DNA of 64,000 bases from Candidula unifasciata (lineage: Eukaryota > Mollusca > Gastropoda > Stylommatophora > Geomitridae), in NCBI GenBank assembly GCA_905116865.2, contig CAJHNH020007035.1:275001-339000 (forward strand). Reading direction: 5' to 3'. The notes beneath the pieces are model-generated. The model worked only from the letters and a program-made list of their open reading frames with translations, searched no databases and had not been told where the DNA came from. How positions within the stretch are numbered: position 1 is the first letter of the stretch; each line of letters starts with the position of its first letter. This document shows positions 11,206-22,230 of this stretch, one piece after another. Both the position numbers and the translations under genes were made by a program.

Positions 11206-11835
11206 ACATGGGGATGACACTGATGATTAAACAGTAAAGTAGTCCCATGGAATACATTACATCTGGTCAGTAGCCTCAGATCGGCTGTATTTCTGTCTTG
11301 CATATGTCATTTGGTCTATCCATCTAGGTATTTGTGTCGTCGTCTTCCTCTTGTTCTTTTATCAGTAACATTTACTAGTTGTTACTACACTGTCCAGATG
11401 ATTTCTTCCTATTGCACGCTCTAAGAAATCTTGACTTTATATAGTCCATACCATAAGGTGTTGGTAGCCATGTCTATCCACAACCTTCTTCTCATGTACT
11501 TTCACTCAATATTGCCACAGATGACCTTCCATGGAATGATGTCAGACTGTCCAACATCTTCTCTTTTGGTCTCCCTCTGCCTCTCTTCCCCCCGAACTTT
11601 CAGACCATTTTGATGTATGCCAGTTTTATTCTTCTCATGACATGTCTATTTCTGATGTGGACAATTAGTTCTTCATAAATCAGTTTTTTTATTTCGAGAC
11701 AACTTTATTACTCTTTTTGATCTGTCCAGGTATTCTTACAATTAATCTATAAAACCACAATCTCTGCTGCTTCCAAATGAGACATCAGCTAATTTTATAT
11801 TATTCTTAATTACAACATTAGCTTGGACAAACTAT

Positions 11836-12152
11836 AAAATAAACTACCTGTGGAGGGTGTAGTTTACTCAAAACAGGAAATTTGCTTGGACAAACTAGTA
11901 AATAAACTACCTGTATAGGGTGTAGTTTACTCAAACAGGACATTTGCTTGGAAAAACCAGTAAATAAACTACCTGTACAGGGTATAGCTTTTGCAAACAG
12001 GATATTAGCTTGGTCAAGTCAATAAATCTATCTGTATAGTTTACTCAAACATTACATTTGCTTGTTCAAACCAGTCAATAAACTACCTGTGCAGGATGTA
12101 GTTCTTGCAAACAGGACAGCTACTTTAAATAAACTCATATTAAATAATCTAC
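11836..12152. repeat. ~60-bp tandem copies derived from XDH exon 4's splice donor
   Basis: Five degenerate units of about 60 bp, each beginning ACTACCTGTRCAGGRTGTAG on the plus strand. The sixth, rightmost match is the genuine exon 4 end and donor (12149-12170, TACCTGTACAGGATGAAG). Read on the minus strand, the better units recreate CTGTACAG|GTAG donors downstream of the real one. Confidence 0.85.
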
Positions 12153-12250
12153 CTGTACAGGATGAAGTTTGCCTCGCACATTGCCGATGCCTTCAACCGT
12201 GGTCACTGCAAGTCCATGCAAGCTGCACAAAGGGGTCAGACAGGAGTTGA
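12153..12250 (-). CDS. XDH: XDH-like exon 4 (fourth Cys of the first cluster; VTTVEGIG)
   Basis: Encodes [20 protein letters not shown] then [16 protein letters not shown] supplies the fourth ligand of the first [2Fe-2S] cluster (C81). VTTVEGIG and LHPVQ are hallmark family motifs. The acceptor CTTTCCAG|TC is in phase 1 and the donor CAG|GTAGAT in phase 0, so the exon is 98 nt (2 bases plus 32 codons). The intron just after this donor carries degenerate tandem copies of the exon end and donor (11836-12152). Confidence 0.92.
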
Positions 12251-12289
12251 CTGGAAAGTGTATAGATATTGTTAAGGTCATTTTGTTTC

Positions 12290-12515
12290 AGTTCTTCTTT
12301 CCTGGTCTAATGACAAGGCAACTAATTAGGGGTGTTTCCTTCAAGGTCAGAGTGCATCTGACAGAGGCAAGGAACCAACAATCTGGCTACAAATAAGACA
12401 GGTCTGTAAAATGGATATGCACACAAAACTCCAGTACTGATACAACAAGACTAAAGTGCAGAGATGGACTAACAACCAGACTTTACAGCCAGTGAATGCA
12501 AAGAAGAAGGAGAAG
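12290..12515 (+). mobile_element. SINE-A copy
   Basis: CAACTAATTAGGGGTGTTTC, AGGAACCAACAATCTGGCTA, GTGCAGAGATGGACTAACAA and an AAGAAGAAGGAGAAG tail. Confidence 0.7.
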
Positions 12516-12529
12516 ACAATCAATATCAC

Positions 12530-12760
12530 TGCACATCGGGCATTCCTATGCAGGCTCAATCCTCAGATGCAGCAGCCACTCCAAGGTACCTCTATTGATT
12601 ATTCCTATGAGGAGACGGTTACAATGTCTTCTATCTCTGCCTTGAAGGCAGCATAGACATGCTTTACCACGCTTTAATCCCAGGTCATGCAATCGTGTAA
12701 GTGTCCGAGATGTATCATTATCCACTGTGTATTTTGTGTGTATAGTTCTTATTGTGTTTT
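12530..12760 (-). pseudogene. LINE-G fragment
   Basis: Close to 36640-36860: CACTGCACATCGGGCATTCC, GCAGCAGCCACTCCAAGGTA, GCTTTACCACGCTTTAATCC. It begins 270 bp upstream (minus) of XDH-like exon 4. Confidence 0.7.
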
Positions 12761-13790
12761 GTTAAGGCTTGAAATTGAGTGTTAAATCAGTTGGTCAGTA
12801 TACCTTTCTTAGTTTGCTGTAAGAGTAAGGTTCAGTTTTTGTTGTTGTTGTCATACACATCATGGCATGTTTATCAAACACAGAGATGAGTTCTTCTTCT
12901 TCTTCACTTCATTCTCCCTGCCAGTAGTTTTCAGATGAGGAGGCCACAAGCTTCTATGACATCTGTGGTATGACACAGATCTTCCACTGTTCCAGACAGC
13001 TTGGTTTCCAGTGTAATGCCAACCAGCCAAACCTGGTACCTCTCCAGAGCATGTAGAGAGCATGTCTGTAGCAGCTGTTCAGTATTCTGCTGTACCTGTC
13101 CACATGGGTAAATATTATGAAATTGAGTTTTGCCTACACATATGTTTTACAGATCTGGCTTTGTATGCAGACTGCTGGTTCCTGACCTCTCAGGAGAAGC
13201 CACAAGTTAATCAACTTTTAGCACTCATGCTTAGGGTGTGGTGCGGGGTGGAGTCTATAACTCCCCCCCCAAAAAAATACAGCGCCACAGAACCTACAAT
13301 GGCATCTCAGCGGGTGACCACCTCCTCTTTGGAGATAGACTGGTTCATACTGGAAACACCTTTTGGTGGTTAGATTAACGTTAGTCTCCCCAGACAAAGT
13401 AAGTCACGTTTCATTGACAAGTTTGTTGGGCTGGTTTACTTTCCTGCAGGTTACGGGTGTGCCGCTATGTTGTTTGCTTTCTGGGTTGTCTTGCATTTAT
13501 GTTTTTCTTCTGAGAAAGAGAATGCATGTGACACAGATTGCAGCTCCCTCTAGAGGAGATGTGTTAGACCCAGTCTGTCCATGTTTTTGGAGTGTTAAAA
13601 GCGCTGGCTGAGATATACAACACACAAAATCTACCACATTGCGGGAAAATCCCCGTAACCTTGTGCCAAGGACATGTGACTCAAGGTCTACCAATGAGAA
13701 GTGAGCTAGTGTGTAACGCTGTGTAAATGGGGAGACTAGCATTAGTTTTACCCCTCTTGGCTGTCGTTTATTTTACAAACGAGAACAGTA
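12760..13790. other. XDH-like intron 3, no supported gene
   Basis: Open frames on both strands (for example 12860-13063 minus, 13363-13611 plus) have neither splice context nor recognisable motifs. Confidence 0.5.
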
Positions 13791-13794
13791 ACAC

Positions 13795-13905
13795 ATTTAA
13801 AAGGATACTCTGTAATGTCTTCACTGGGTGTGTATCTGGACACCATGACAGTACAGGCTCCACAACCTCCTTCCCCACATCCTTGCTTGCTGCCCGTCAG
13901 ATGCA
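13795..13905 (-). CDS. XDH: XDH-like exon 3 (first [2Fe-2S] loop)
   Basis: Encodes [20 protein letters not shown] followed by a variable loop. This is the invariant first [2Fe-2S] signature C-x4-C-x2-C (C50, C55, C58 of the assembled protein). It is a plant-type ferredoxin fold that passes electrons from molybdenum towards FAD. The acceptor AACAAG|TG is in phase 1 and completes Leu41. The donor is the uncertain part: GTGTTA after 13795 gives phase 1, the phase exon 4 needs, and a loop one residue longer than in bovine XDH. An alternative donor at GTGAAG inside the loop is also phase 1 but would leave the loop about 12 residues short unless a tiny exon was missed. Confidence 0.85.
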
Positions 13906-14094
13906 CTTGTTTGGTCAAGGAATTTTTGGTCTGCTTGTAGTATCATACCAGATACCTCCTCAAATAATCTAGCCTACTCCGTATATGACATAAGGTGAAT
14001 TTCAGCATCATGTAAGAATTCTGTAGCTATGGTCCATATGTATGTATATGGGAGTATGATACGATACACATATTCTATTTTGTGGATGTAGATG

Positions 14095-14335
14095 TCGAAA
14101 TAGGTCACGGGTTCGGGGTCCTGGAGGAGCCCAACTTTTTTTTTCCACAAATGAACTTGACTCCCAGGTCGACCCAACATTGAAAGGGTACCAGGGGCAG
14201 TCCTGTGAAGTAAAGACAGCCAGTGTGAAGCTGATCACATCATCCACCAAGTGCCGTTTGGTCTATAAAATATAGGTCCATCCCTATATACCCAATATGC
14301 TAAAGGCAAGCAAAAGGGCCCTTTACTTTTTACTT
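14095..14335 (+). mobile_element. SINE-C copy, 5' truncated
   Basis: The body reads CAGGTCGACCCAACATTGAA, AAAGACAGCCAGTGTGAAGC, GTGCCGTTTGGTCTATAAAA, and ends in a CCTTTACTTTTTA tail. Confidence 0.72.
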
Positions 14336-14859
14336 TCAGATGTCGAAATGCAGAAAATAATCATTACCCCAAAAAATTTACAAGGACGTTTCATTCTTAG
14401 GGGTTAAATACAGAGTGGCCACTAGAGAATCTAGATTTCTCTAAAATGCTCTAACTGAATGTTAAAAAAAAAACTTATACAATGAGTGGGATTTACTTGG
14501 AAGAGCTCATTACACATAATGTGTTAATTGTGAATGAGAGAGTTAAAAGTTAATGTACTAATTTACTGGAGCTGTAGTGGCCAAGTTCTTAGTGCAAATA
14601 CCTGCCAAAACAAAGGATCAGGTTCAAATCCCAGCAGAAGCAGAATCCTCTTTTTGACCCAACAGCTCCGAGGGCAACCAGGCCTCATCAAATGTGCACC
14701 AGACAAGTGTTACAATTTTTGATAACTATTTGGGAAGGAAAGAGAGTCCAACCTCTGTTGGACAGGCAAGTCGTGACAGGTAGCCCACGGTAATCTGTTA
14801 CTTAGGGGGCGGGAGGTGTACTTTTTTCAGTTCTGGTTATAGTCTTTCTGCCCGGCTTG

Positions 14860-15235
14860 CTAGCGTAGTTGGCTAAACCGGACTGCACGGTGACAGGGTG
14901 ACGAACTCCTTGCGGTCCGGGTTCACGCCCGGGGGTAGGCAGAAAAGCCACATTTCTCCCAGATGTACGGTATTTATCATGGAATCAAGGCCGAAGGGTT
15001 GCGATATCCATTATACCGAGCCTAAGGGATTTTTATCGTGGTATGTATGGGACGTCGCAGGTCGACCCAGCCTCAAATGGGTACCAGGATGGGCTGTCCT
15101 GAGAAAGTAAAGACGGCCGGCGTAATGCTGACCACATTACCCATCGAGTGCCGATTGGTCTGTAAAAATATGGATGCTCTTCCCATATGCCCGATGCGCC
15201 TAAGGGTCGTGTAAAAGGATCTTTACTTTACTTTA
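14860..15235 (+). mobile_element. SINE-C, near-complete tRNA-headed copy
   Basis: A tRNA-like head with an A-box-like GCGTAGTTGGCTAAACC and a B box GGGTTCACGCCC at about 14865-14935. The conserved body follows (AGGTCGACCCAGCCTCAAAT, GGTACC, AAGACGGCCGGC, TGCTGACCACATTACCCA, GCCGATTGGTCTGTAAAAAT), with an AAAGGATCTTTACTTTA tail. Pol III-type short retroposons of this design move using LINE enzymes. Related copies are listed separately. Confidence 0.8.
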
Positions 15236-15299
15236 AGGGTTAACAACTCATGGTTTCTGGATACTTAAGTTTAAAAACAAATCAGTCTTTCTCTACAGT

Positions 15300-15600
15300 T
15301 TTTAAACGATTTCTGAAATGAAAAGTAGCCCATCAAACCTACAGGCTGACTACCATTGCCTAGTGTAGTATCTGGTGTGGTCCTTGTGATGACCCTGCTT
15401 ACATGGTCTCCACGCACATTGCAAATCGAACATAAAATCCGTGCGACAAACGACCGCACGAGATACTTCGGGTTGGGAAAGTACACAAAGGAAAGCCCGA
15501 GGTTGACTCGTGGTCAGCTGTGCACCGAGTTAGAAGAAGGCAGTCGTGATGTCGCCGATGTAGTTTGAATGTATTCAATGTTGAATAAATGATTATTGTG
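15300..15600 (+). other. Unassigned open frame followed by AATAAA
   Basis: From about 15340 a frame reads QIEHKIRATNDRTRYFGLGK, YTKESPRLTRGQLCTELEEG and SRDVADVV, then TGA and, about 25 bp later, TTGAATAAATGA. Composition is not repeat-like. It could be the end of a retrocopied gene or of an unrecognised transposon; no family is recognised. It lies inside an XDH-like intron on the opposite strand. Confidence 0.3.
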
Positions 15601-16220
15601 GTATACTTGTGGAAGTGAACAGCGATGATTGTGGTTGAGTAATTGTGATGAATCAGAAAAAAATAAACTGGCAATATACTGGAATTCAAGCGGCGTTTCA
15701 GTGTTTTCAATTGTTGAAAGTTGTATGTGTTCCCTAATGAGCCAATATTACTGCAGACAGAATTATCACAGTCCTACCTTTACAATGTGTACAGATTTGC
15801 ACATCATTTTAGGAATATTGACAACCCTAAAATCACTGTTTCAAATCTATCGCTTTCTGCTCACCCTCAACAATCTTGTATTAAAAATAATATTTCCCTG
15901 CGAGCTTAGAGTTGTACAGCGTATATGGGGATGTACAAAACCTATTCTAAGGACGGAATGGCATAGGGGTTTCACAATTCGCCCCTGGCTGGTGCAAATC
16001 TGGTTCAGCACTCAATGAGTGACTGTATCAATATCCCCTAACCGCCTTTGCTCACCTTAACGTTGTCTGGTATCATTTTAGGCTGGTTTGACTTAGAAGT
16101 CATGGTTATATTTTGAAAATCTGTTTTCACTTAGCTTCAAACCTGTGACCTCTGAACCGGTAAACAAGGTACTAACCCCCACTCTACTGATTGTATACTG
16201 AATGTTAAGCAAAAGGATAC

Positions 16221-16278
16221 GTTTTCTTCGAAGAAAGTCCACCAGGGTCGTTTCCGGGTCAGGGTTCTGTATCTCGAT
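16221..16278 (-). CDS. XDH: XDH-like exon 2 (residues 22-40, DPETTL motif)
   Basis: Encodes IEIQNPDPETTLVDFLRRK. This matches the conserved family segment (DPETTLLxYLRxK) just before the first iron-sulfur loop. The acceptor is CATCACAG|ATC in phase 0, compatible with exon 1. The donor is AAAAC|GTATCC in phase 1, leaving C to be completed as Leu by exon 3. The 58-nt length is 19 codons plus one base. The upstream intron is about 2.1 kb and the downstream intron about 2.3 kb. Confidence 0.88.
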
Positions 16279-16499
16279 CTGTGATGTTTCAAATAAACAA
16301 CACCAAATAGCGCATTTCATTCAGGTCAAGGAGACTGGGAGGGGAAGAGGGAGGATCCGGCTGGATCAAAATATGTCATCCGTCGAGGTATGCCCTCGCT
16401 AAACTGTGTGCGTTCCAGGGCCAATTGGCTGTTGGGATGGGGGGGGGGGGGGGGGTGGTAGATTAGACCACTGGACCCTAACATGCTTGTCATAAAATG

Positions 16500-16740
16500 C
16501 GACTAATTAATGGTTTGCGGTAGGACAGGTATTGCGCAGCCTAGCTGTAAATCACAAATCAGTGAAACCAGCCAAGAAGCACTGGAAAATATCGTGTCGA
16601 CTGGAAAGACCACCGGTAGAAGAGGCAGAGGCAGACCAAGAGAAATTATGAGGGATGGCTTAGGACAGTGGCATGGAATTGATCCAGAACACCAAAGACC
16701 GAGATGATGATGAGCCACGGTTTTAAGGTTGAACGCAGAA
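16500..16740 (+). pseudogene. LINE 3'-end fragment
   Basis: Shows ALENIVSTGKTTGRRGRGRP then REIMRDGLGQWHG, a retrotransposon C-terminal signature. A close relative lies at 62000-62200. It sits between XDH-like exons 1 and 2. Confidence 0.7.
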
Positions 16741-16829
16741 GAAGGAGAAGGAAGAGGATAAGAAGAAACAGAATAGTGTAACAAGGTCTGTGCGGCGAAG
16801 ACGCCTCGTCACTGACCTGGGATAATATT

Positions 16830-17070
16830 TGTTGTCAGCGTCTGTGGCTTAGGCGTTGCAAACGCGCTTTGTAATGCCGGGCTGCCGGGTTCGATCCCAG
16901 GTGCGGACCACCTGTCTTGCCCTAGTTTCGACAGTGGCACCAAGAGCTGACCGTTCAGGGTAATGGCAAACTACTGAATGTAACATTTACCTAGAAAAAC
17001 CACAACAGCCAAAAATGCTGGGGTTGGTTCTGCAACGTCCTGTAAAGGATAAGCAACTAAAAGGAAAACA
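16830..17070 (+). mobile_element. SINE-E, tRNA-headed copy
   Basis: The head GTCTGTGGCTTAGGCGTTGC (A box) and GCCGGGTTCGATCCCAGGTG (B box) is tRNA-like. The body follows, with GGGGTTGGTTCTGCAACGTC and CTGTAAAGGATAAGCAACTA. Pieces of the same family occur reversed at 2490-2590, 30330-30400 and 60955-61000 / 61400-61500. Confidence 0.75.
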
Positions 17071-17189
17071 AAAACACAAGAATAATTCCTACGACATCTT
17101 CCTCACTCCTCCCATAGATGTAATCCTAACTCAGGTGTTTTGCTATCATAGCCTCAATACGTAGGCTATGCAGTTAAAACTCAAATCAT

Positions 17190-17575
17190 CCAGAGGATTT
17201 GAGGTTTTGAACAACGGATCAACATCATGGCACACGGGTATAACCCATAAGTGCTCCGTTCTTCTTCTAACTCAAGTCTCAGTCTGTAGAAGCTCCGCAC
17301 AGTTCACCGGCTCTGTAGCACCGGCGAGGATCCTGAAATACTTAGGGTAGATCTTTAACTCTAAATTTTACCCGAGCAGCGCCGTTAGGTTACTCTTTTT
17401 TTATTTCCAACTTCCAACAATGCACACGGGCGTCCAATCTCACTACCAATAGATCAGGGGGAATTATTAGAAGTCCGAGTCCACGTGAAAAAATCTCAGC
17501 CCTTACCGGGGATTGAACCCGGAACCTCGAGCACTTGAGGCGGACATCATGCCTCGAGACCAGGCATTCCTCTCA
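17190..17575 (+). mobile_element. Repeat-D full-length copy (tRNA-like head on the minus strand)
   Basis: TTGAACAACGGATCAACATC ... GCGAGGATCCTGAAATACTT ... and at 17500-17575 the reverse complement of a tRNA-like head. On the minus strand that head reads GGTTCCGGGTTCAATCCCCG, an excellent pol III B box. The SINE therefore reads right to left. The only near-full relative here is at 29225-29610. Confidence 0.75.
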
Positions 17576-17584
17576 TCATCCAGA

Positions 17585-18345
17585 GGAATAACCAGCCAGT
17601 CAACCAAGAAATCAATCAGTCAGGTTAACCAGCTAGTTAACCAATCAGCTGAACGTTGAATTAGGAATCGTAGCACTATGGACACTTCCATAAGGCTACG
17701 TCTCCATCTTCAGCAGCAAACGAAGAGTTCAAATTCCGATGGCATCTGTAACTGACTGATTGTATATCCCCCTCGTCTTTCCAGTCAGCAAAAACAGTCT
17801 ATCAACTATGTAGTGAGCTCACAAACCGACCACCTAAGCCTTTCAGCCAGCCAGAAAGTCAGTCTACCAAGCAAACTGTTAACTAGCTAGCCGGTCAAGA
17901 AACCACTCAGCCAGTTAACCATCTAGCAAGCCAATCAGCTAACCAGTCAGACAGCCTGCGAACTAACAACTAAAGAGTCAACAAACTAACCAGCCAGACA
18001 ACCTACGAACTAACAACCAAGCGGCTAAATAGTCAACCAACTAGCCAGCCAAATCTATTAAGACAGTCAAAAATGCTAACTCAACAAACAGCCAATCATC
18101 GTACTAACCCGTTAGCCAATCATTAACCCAACAGTCAATCATCCTAATAACCCGTTAGCCAATCATTAACCAAACAGTTAATCAGCTTAATAACCCGTTA
18201 AACAATAATTACCCCACAGTTATTCAGCCTAATAACCCGTTAGCCAATCATTAACCAAACAGTTAATCAGCTTAATAACCCGTTAAACAATAATGACCCC
18301 ACAGTTATTCAGCCTAATAACCCGTTAGCTAATCAACCAATACGT
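17585..18345. repeat. Degenerate AACC/AGCC tetranucleotide tract with ~60-bp higher-order copies
   Basis: A long run of AACCAGCCAGTT-like sequence. At about 18105-18330 a 60-75-bp unit (TAATAACCCGTTAGCCAATC...) is repeated about three times. It lies just inside the first XDH-like intron. Similar tracts occur at 39940-40265 and 51680-51815. An embedded LINE-G fragment lies near 17650-17830. Confidence 0.75.
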
Positions 18346-18388
18346 CAACCAAATAGGGCTAGTAAGTAACATTCTGATTGCTATTTAC

Positions 18389-18451
18389 CTTTCTCCCGTT
18401 GACAAACAGTACTAGAGTACTGAGATCAGCTGATGTGCGACTGGAAGGCAT
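18389..18451 (-). CDS. XDH: XDH/aldehyde oxidase-family gene, exon 1 (start codon, residues 1-21)
   Basis: First coding exon of a molybdo-flavoenzyme of the xanthine dehydrogenase/aldehyde oxidase family. These cytosolic enzymes oxidise hypoxanthine and xanthine to urate, or aldehydes to acids, using two [2Fe-2S] clusters, FAD and a molybdopterin cofactor. On the minus strand ATG is at 18451-18449, and the exon reads MPSSRTSADLSTLVLFVNGR plus Lys. The end matches the opening beta strand of the ferredoxin-like domain (FxVNGxK). The donor is AAG|GTAAAT in phase 0, which joins exon 2. This ATG was chosen because it begins an open stretch about the usual distance before the VNG motif; no upstream in-frame exon is needed. 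The minus-strand gene runs leftward and leaves the window. XDH is favoured over aldehyde oxidase by the exon 5 wording, but the deciding molybdenum-domain residues are not in view. Confidence 0.82.
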
Positions 18452-18640
18452 CTCGAGGTTTCCTGCTCGTGTGCACGTTATCACTGTCTAATTCTCTATC
18501 CAGCGGATAAATCTGTCTTATTGGATGAGTTCAAATCCTTATTCTAATCAATCTGGTAATACAAATGTAGATCTCAGCACACCACACGCCACTTGCTACA
18601 CTAGATATATTAAACTAAAAACTTCCAAAAGTCACTCATG
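18452..18640 (-). promoter_or_regulatory. 5' flank and putative promoter/5' UTR of the XDH-like gene
   Basis: The sequence immediately upstream of the minus-strand ATG at 18451. It is unique-looking and lies between the exon and a repeat-F copy that starts near 18645. Read on the minus strand, an AT-rich TATA-like patch sits near 18605-18613, about 155 bases upstream of the ATG. This assignment is positional only; no confident core promoter motif is visible. Confidence 0.25.
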
Positions 18641-18644
18641 AATG

Positions 18645-18955
18645 TTAAAGTCTAAAGGATCGATTTCACTGCATTCAATTTTATCCCATGTATGTAGCTC
18701 GATGTCTCTCCACAGAAAAGCTAGCCACTTGTCACAAAAGATGCACAAAGCATGACCCCCGTAGCTCCAGTGACGTTTTCCATGGATCTTTGTTTAAAAA
18801 ACAAAATGCACTCGTGAAATGAATAAGGCGTCGGTGAAATGAACCCACGGCCTTCAGAGGCAAAAGGTTTGACCACTCCGCCATGGAGACCCCCATTCCT
18901 GGCGGTACAGTTAAAAAAAAAAAGAGTGTTTAAAGACTGAAAGGTCGATTTCATT
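18645..18955 (+). repeat. Repeat-F copy
   Basis: A family with TCGATTTCACTGCATTCAAT, TAGCTCCAGTGACGTTTTCC, TGCACTCGTGAAATGAATAA, GCAAAAGGTTTGACCACTCC, GCCATGGAGACC. It shares structure with 44325-44560 and 56775-57000 and lies just upstream of the XDH-like promoter region. Confidence 0.65.
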
Positions 18956-18977
18956 GCACCAGACCTCATTTCAGAGG

Positions 18978-20200
<1,223 letters not shown>

Positions 20201-20204
20201 AAGG

Positions 20205-20345
20205 AGCATGCTGTAACAGCCTGCTAATGCGTAAATCTGACAAAGGCAAGAAACCAACAGTCGGCATACGAATAAGCCAGATCTGTAAAACGGACATGAA
20301 TGAAAACTCAGGTTCTGGAACAAGAACAAACTTACTGTTTTCATC
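20205..20345 (+). mobile_element. SINE-A fragment
   Basis: GAAACCAACAGTCGGCATAC, AATAAGCCAGATCTGTAAAA, TTCTGGAACAAGAAC. It abuts repeat-D at about 20340. Confidence 0.6.
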
Positions 20346-20550
20346 TGTTTAAACAACGGATCAGCATCATAGCACAATGGTGGAAAATTATAAGTTATCT
20401 GTTCTACTTCTAACTAAAGCCTAAGTCCAAAGAGTCTCAGCGCAGTGCATGAACTCGGTAGCACCGGCGAGGATCCTGAAATATTTTGGACAGATTTTTA
20501 ACTCCAAATTTTTTCAAGGGCGTTAGGCTACTCTTGTCGATTTCCAACAC
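20345..20550 (+). repeat. Repeat-D copy
   Basis: AAACAACGGATCAGCATCAT, AGCACCGGCGAGGATCCTGA, CTCTTGTCGATTTCCAAC; it runs straight into the 40-bp minisatellite. Confidence 0.68.
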
Positions 20551-20554
20551 CAAC

Positions 20555-21425
20555 ATTGTTACTGAGGCAATGACTTAATGTGACAAGTTAGTGAATGGCT
20601 TTAGAGGCAATGATTTAATGTGACAAGTCAGTGAATGGCTTCAGAGGCAATGATTTAATGTGACAAGTTAGTGAATGGCTTTGGAGGCAATGATTTAATG
20701 TGACAAGTCAGTGAATGGCTTTAGAGGCAATGATTTAATGTGACAAGTCAGTGAATGGCTTCAGAGGCAATGATTTAATGTGACAAGTTAGTGAATGGCT
20801 TTAGAGGCAATGATTTAATGTGACAAGTTAGTGAATGGCTTTAGAGGCAATGATTTAATGTGACAAGTCAGTGAATGGCTTTAGAGGCAATGATTTAATG
20901 TGACAAGTTAGTGAATGGTTTTAGAGGCAATGATTTAATGTGACAAGTTAGTGAATGGCTTTAGAGGCAATGATTTAATGTGACAAGTCAGTGAATGGCT
21001 TTAGAGGCAATGATTTAATGTGACAAGTTAGTGAATGGCTTTAGAGGCAATGATTTAATGTGACAAGTCAGTGAATGGCTTTAGAGGCAATGATTTAATG
21101 TGACAAGTTAGTGAAAGGCTTTAGAGGCAATGATTTAATGTGACAAGTTAGTGAATGGCTTTAGAGGCAATGATTTAATGTGACAAGTCAGTGAATGGCT
21201 TTAGAGGCAATGATTTAATATGACAAGTTAGTGAATGGCTTTAGAGGCAATGATTTAATGTGACAAGTCAGTGAATGGCTTTAGAGGCAATGATTTAATG
21301 TGACAAGTCAGTGAATGGCTTCAGAGGCAAGAACTCAATTTTACACGTCAGTAAATAGCTTCAGAGGCAATGACAAGTCACTGAATGGCTTCACATGCAA
21401 TGACTCAATGTGATAGACCATTCAA
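20555..21425. repeat. 40-bp minisatellite, about 19 near-identical units plus 2-3 decayed ones
   Basis: The unit is GAGGCAATGATTTAATGTGA followed by CAAGTYAGTGAATGGCTTTA. Most units differ only at one T/C site and at the last bases. Units from about 21330 on are diverged, so the array is older at its right end. It lies in the intergenic region about 2.1 kb upstream of the XDH-like start codon. Confidence 0.95.
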
Positions 21426-21429
21426 TGGC

Positions 21430-22230
21430 TTCAGGGGCATGTGATCACCCTTTGCATTGTATCTGACTGTTATAACAGAGAACCAGGTTTTCATTTGAAA
21501 AAAATTGTGTCCAATTAAGGAGCTCTTGCGCTTCTGAAGTTGGTCACTCTCATGAAATTATGAGAAGGTCTAAATTAAGCCGACAGTCGGCTGACCGCTG
21601 AAGCTCTGGAAAGTTATTTGTTTCCAGCCAGGTTTTGCTGGTGCATATTCCCCATTGCTTGAACAGGAGTTCAAAAGTTACGTCGCCCAGATACGGAGCT
21701 GGATGTGATACTTTGAGCTATGGATTTGGTGAATGTTTTGTTATTCTTTGTATTGTACTCGTGGCGTGTTGCTGACTACACACACATGGCAGGTGGCCGA
21801 TTATGTTCAGAATGGCGTGTACTTTTGCGGGTGGTGAAAATATGGTGGTGACTGCAGTCAAGCTTATACAAGGAATTCCAGATAAATTTGACTAAAAAGC
21901 TCATTAAAATGGGGAAGAAGAAAAACGTGAACAAAACAACACAACGGCCGGGCGGTCTTTTTCAAAGATAAGTGAACTACACAAACGTAACAACGAGGAG
22001 AGGTTTCTGCGGGTGCAATGCCAGCTTTCGTGATTGACCGTTTGCGTCAACAGTGAGCTGCAATTCTAGTGCCTCAGCTGTAGTACTGGCGCATTTGACA
22101 GCTGCCTTAATTTTGTTGCAGTTTGCTTGTGCGAGCTTCAAGATTTTTTCTGGGACTGACAAACTTTTCCATTAAGTTATCATTAAAGGGCATTTTGTGT
22201 GATCGGGACAGTATGGGACCACCCGCCTGA
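21430..22230. other. Intergenic, no confident feature
   Basis: A minus-strand frame near 21905-22160 has a Cys-containing segment (CYVCVVHLS then ARPLCCFVH), vaguely like the Cys-rich tail of some transposases, but stops interrupt it. No assignment made. Confidence 0.35.

Noticed and set aside
12860..13063. Minus-strand frame with gene-like composition near XDH exon 3
   Set aside because: No family resemblance, interrupted in the better frame, and not phase-compatible as an XDH exon.
14865..14935. tRNA-like sequences (also at 16835, 17500, 29550, 33450)
   Set aside because: A and B boxes are present but the folds are not complete tRNAs, and each is joined to a repeated SINE body.
20555..21425. 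CRISPR-like regular repeats
   Set aside because: Units are back to back without unique spacers, in animal-type DNA; this is a minisatellite.
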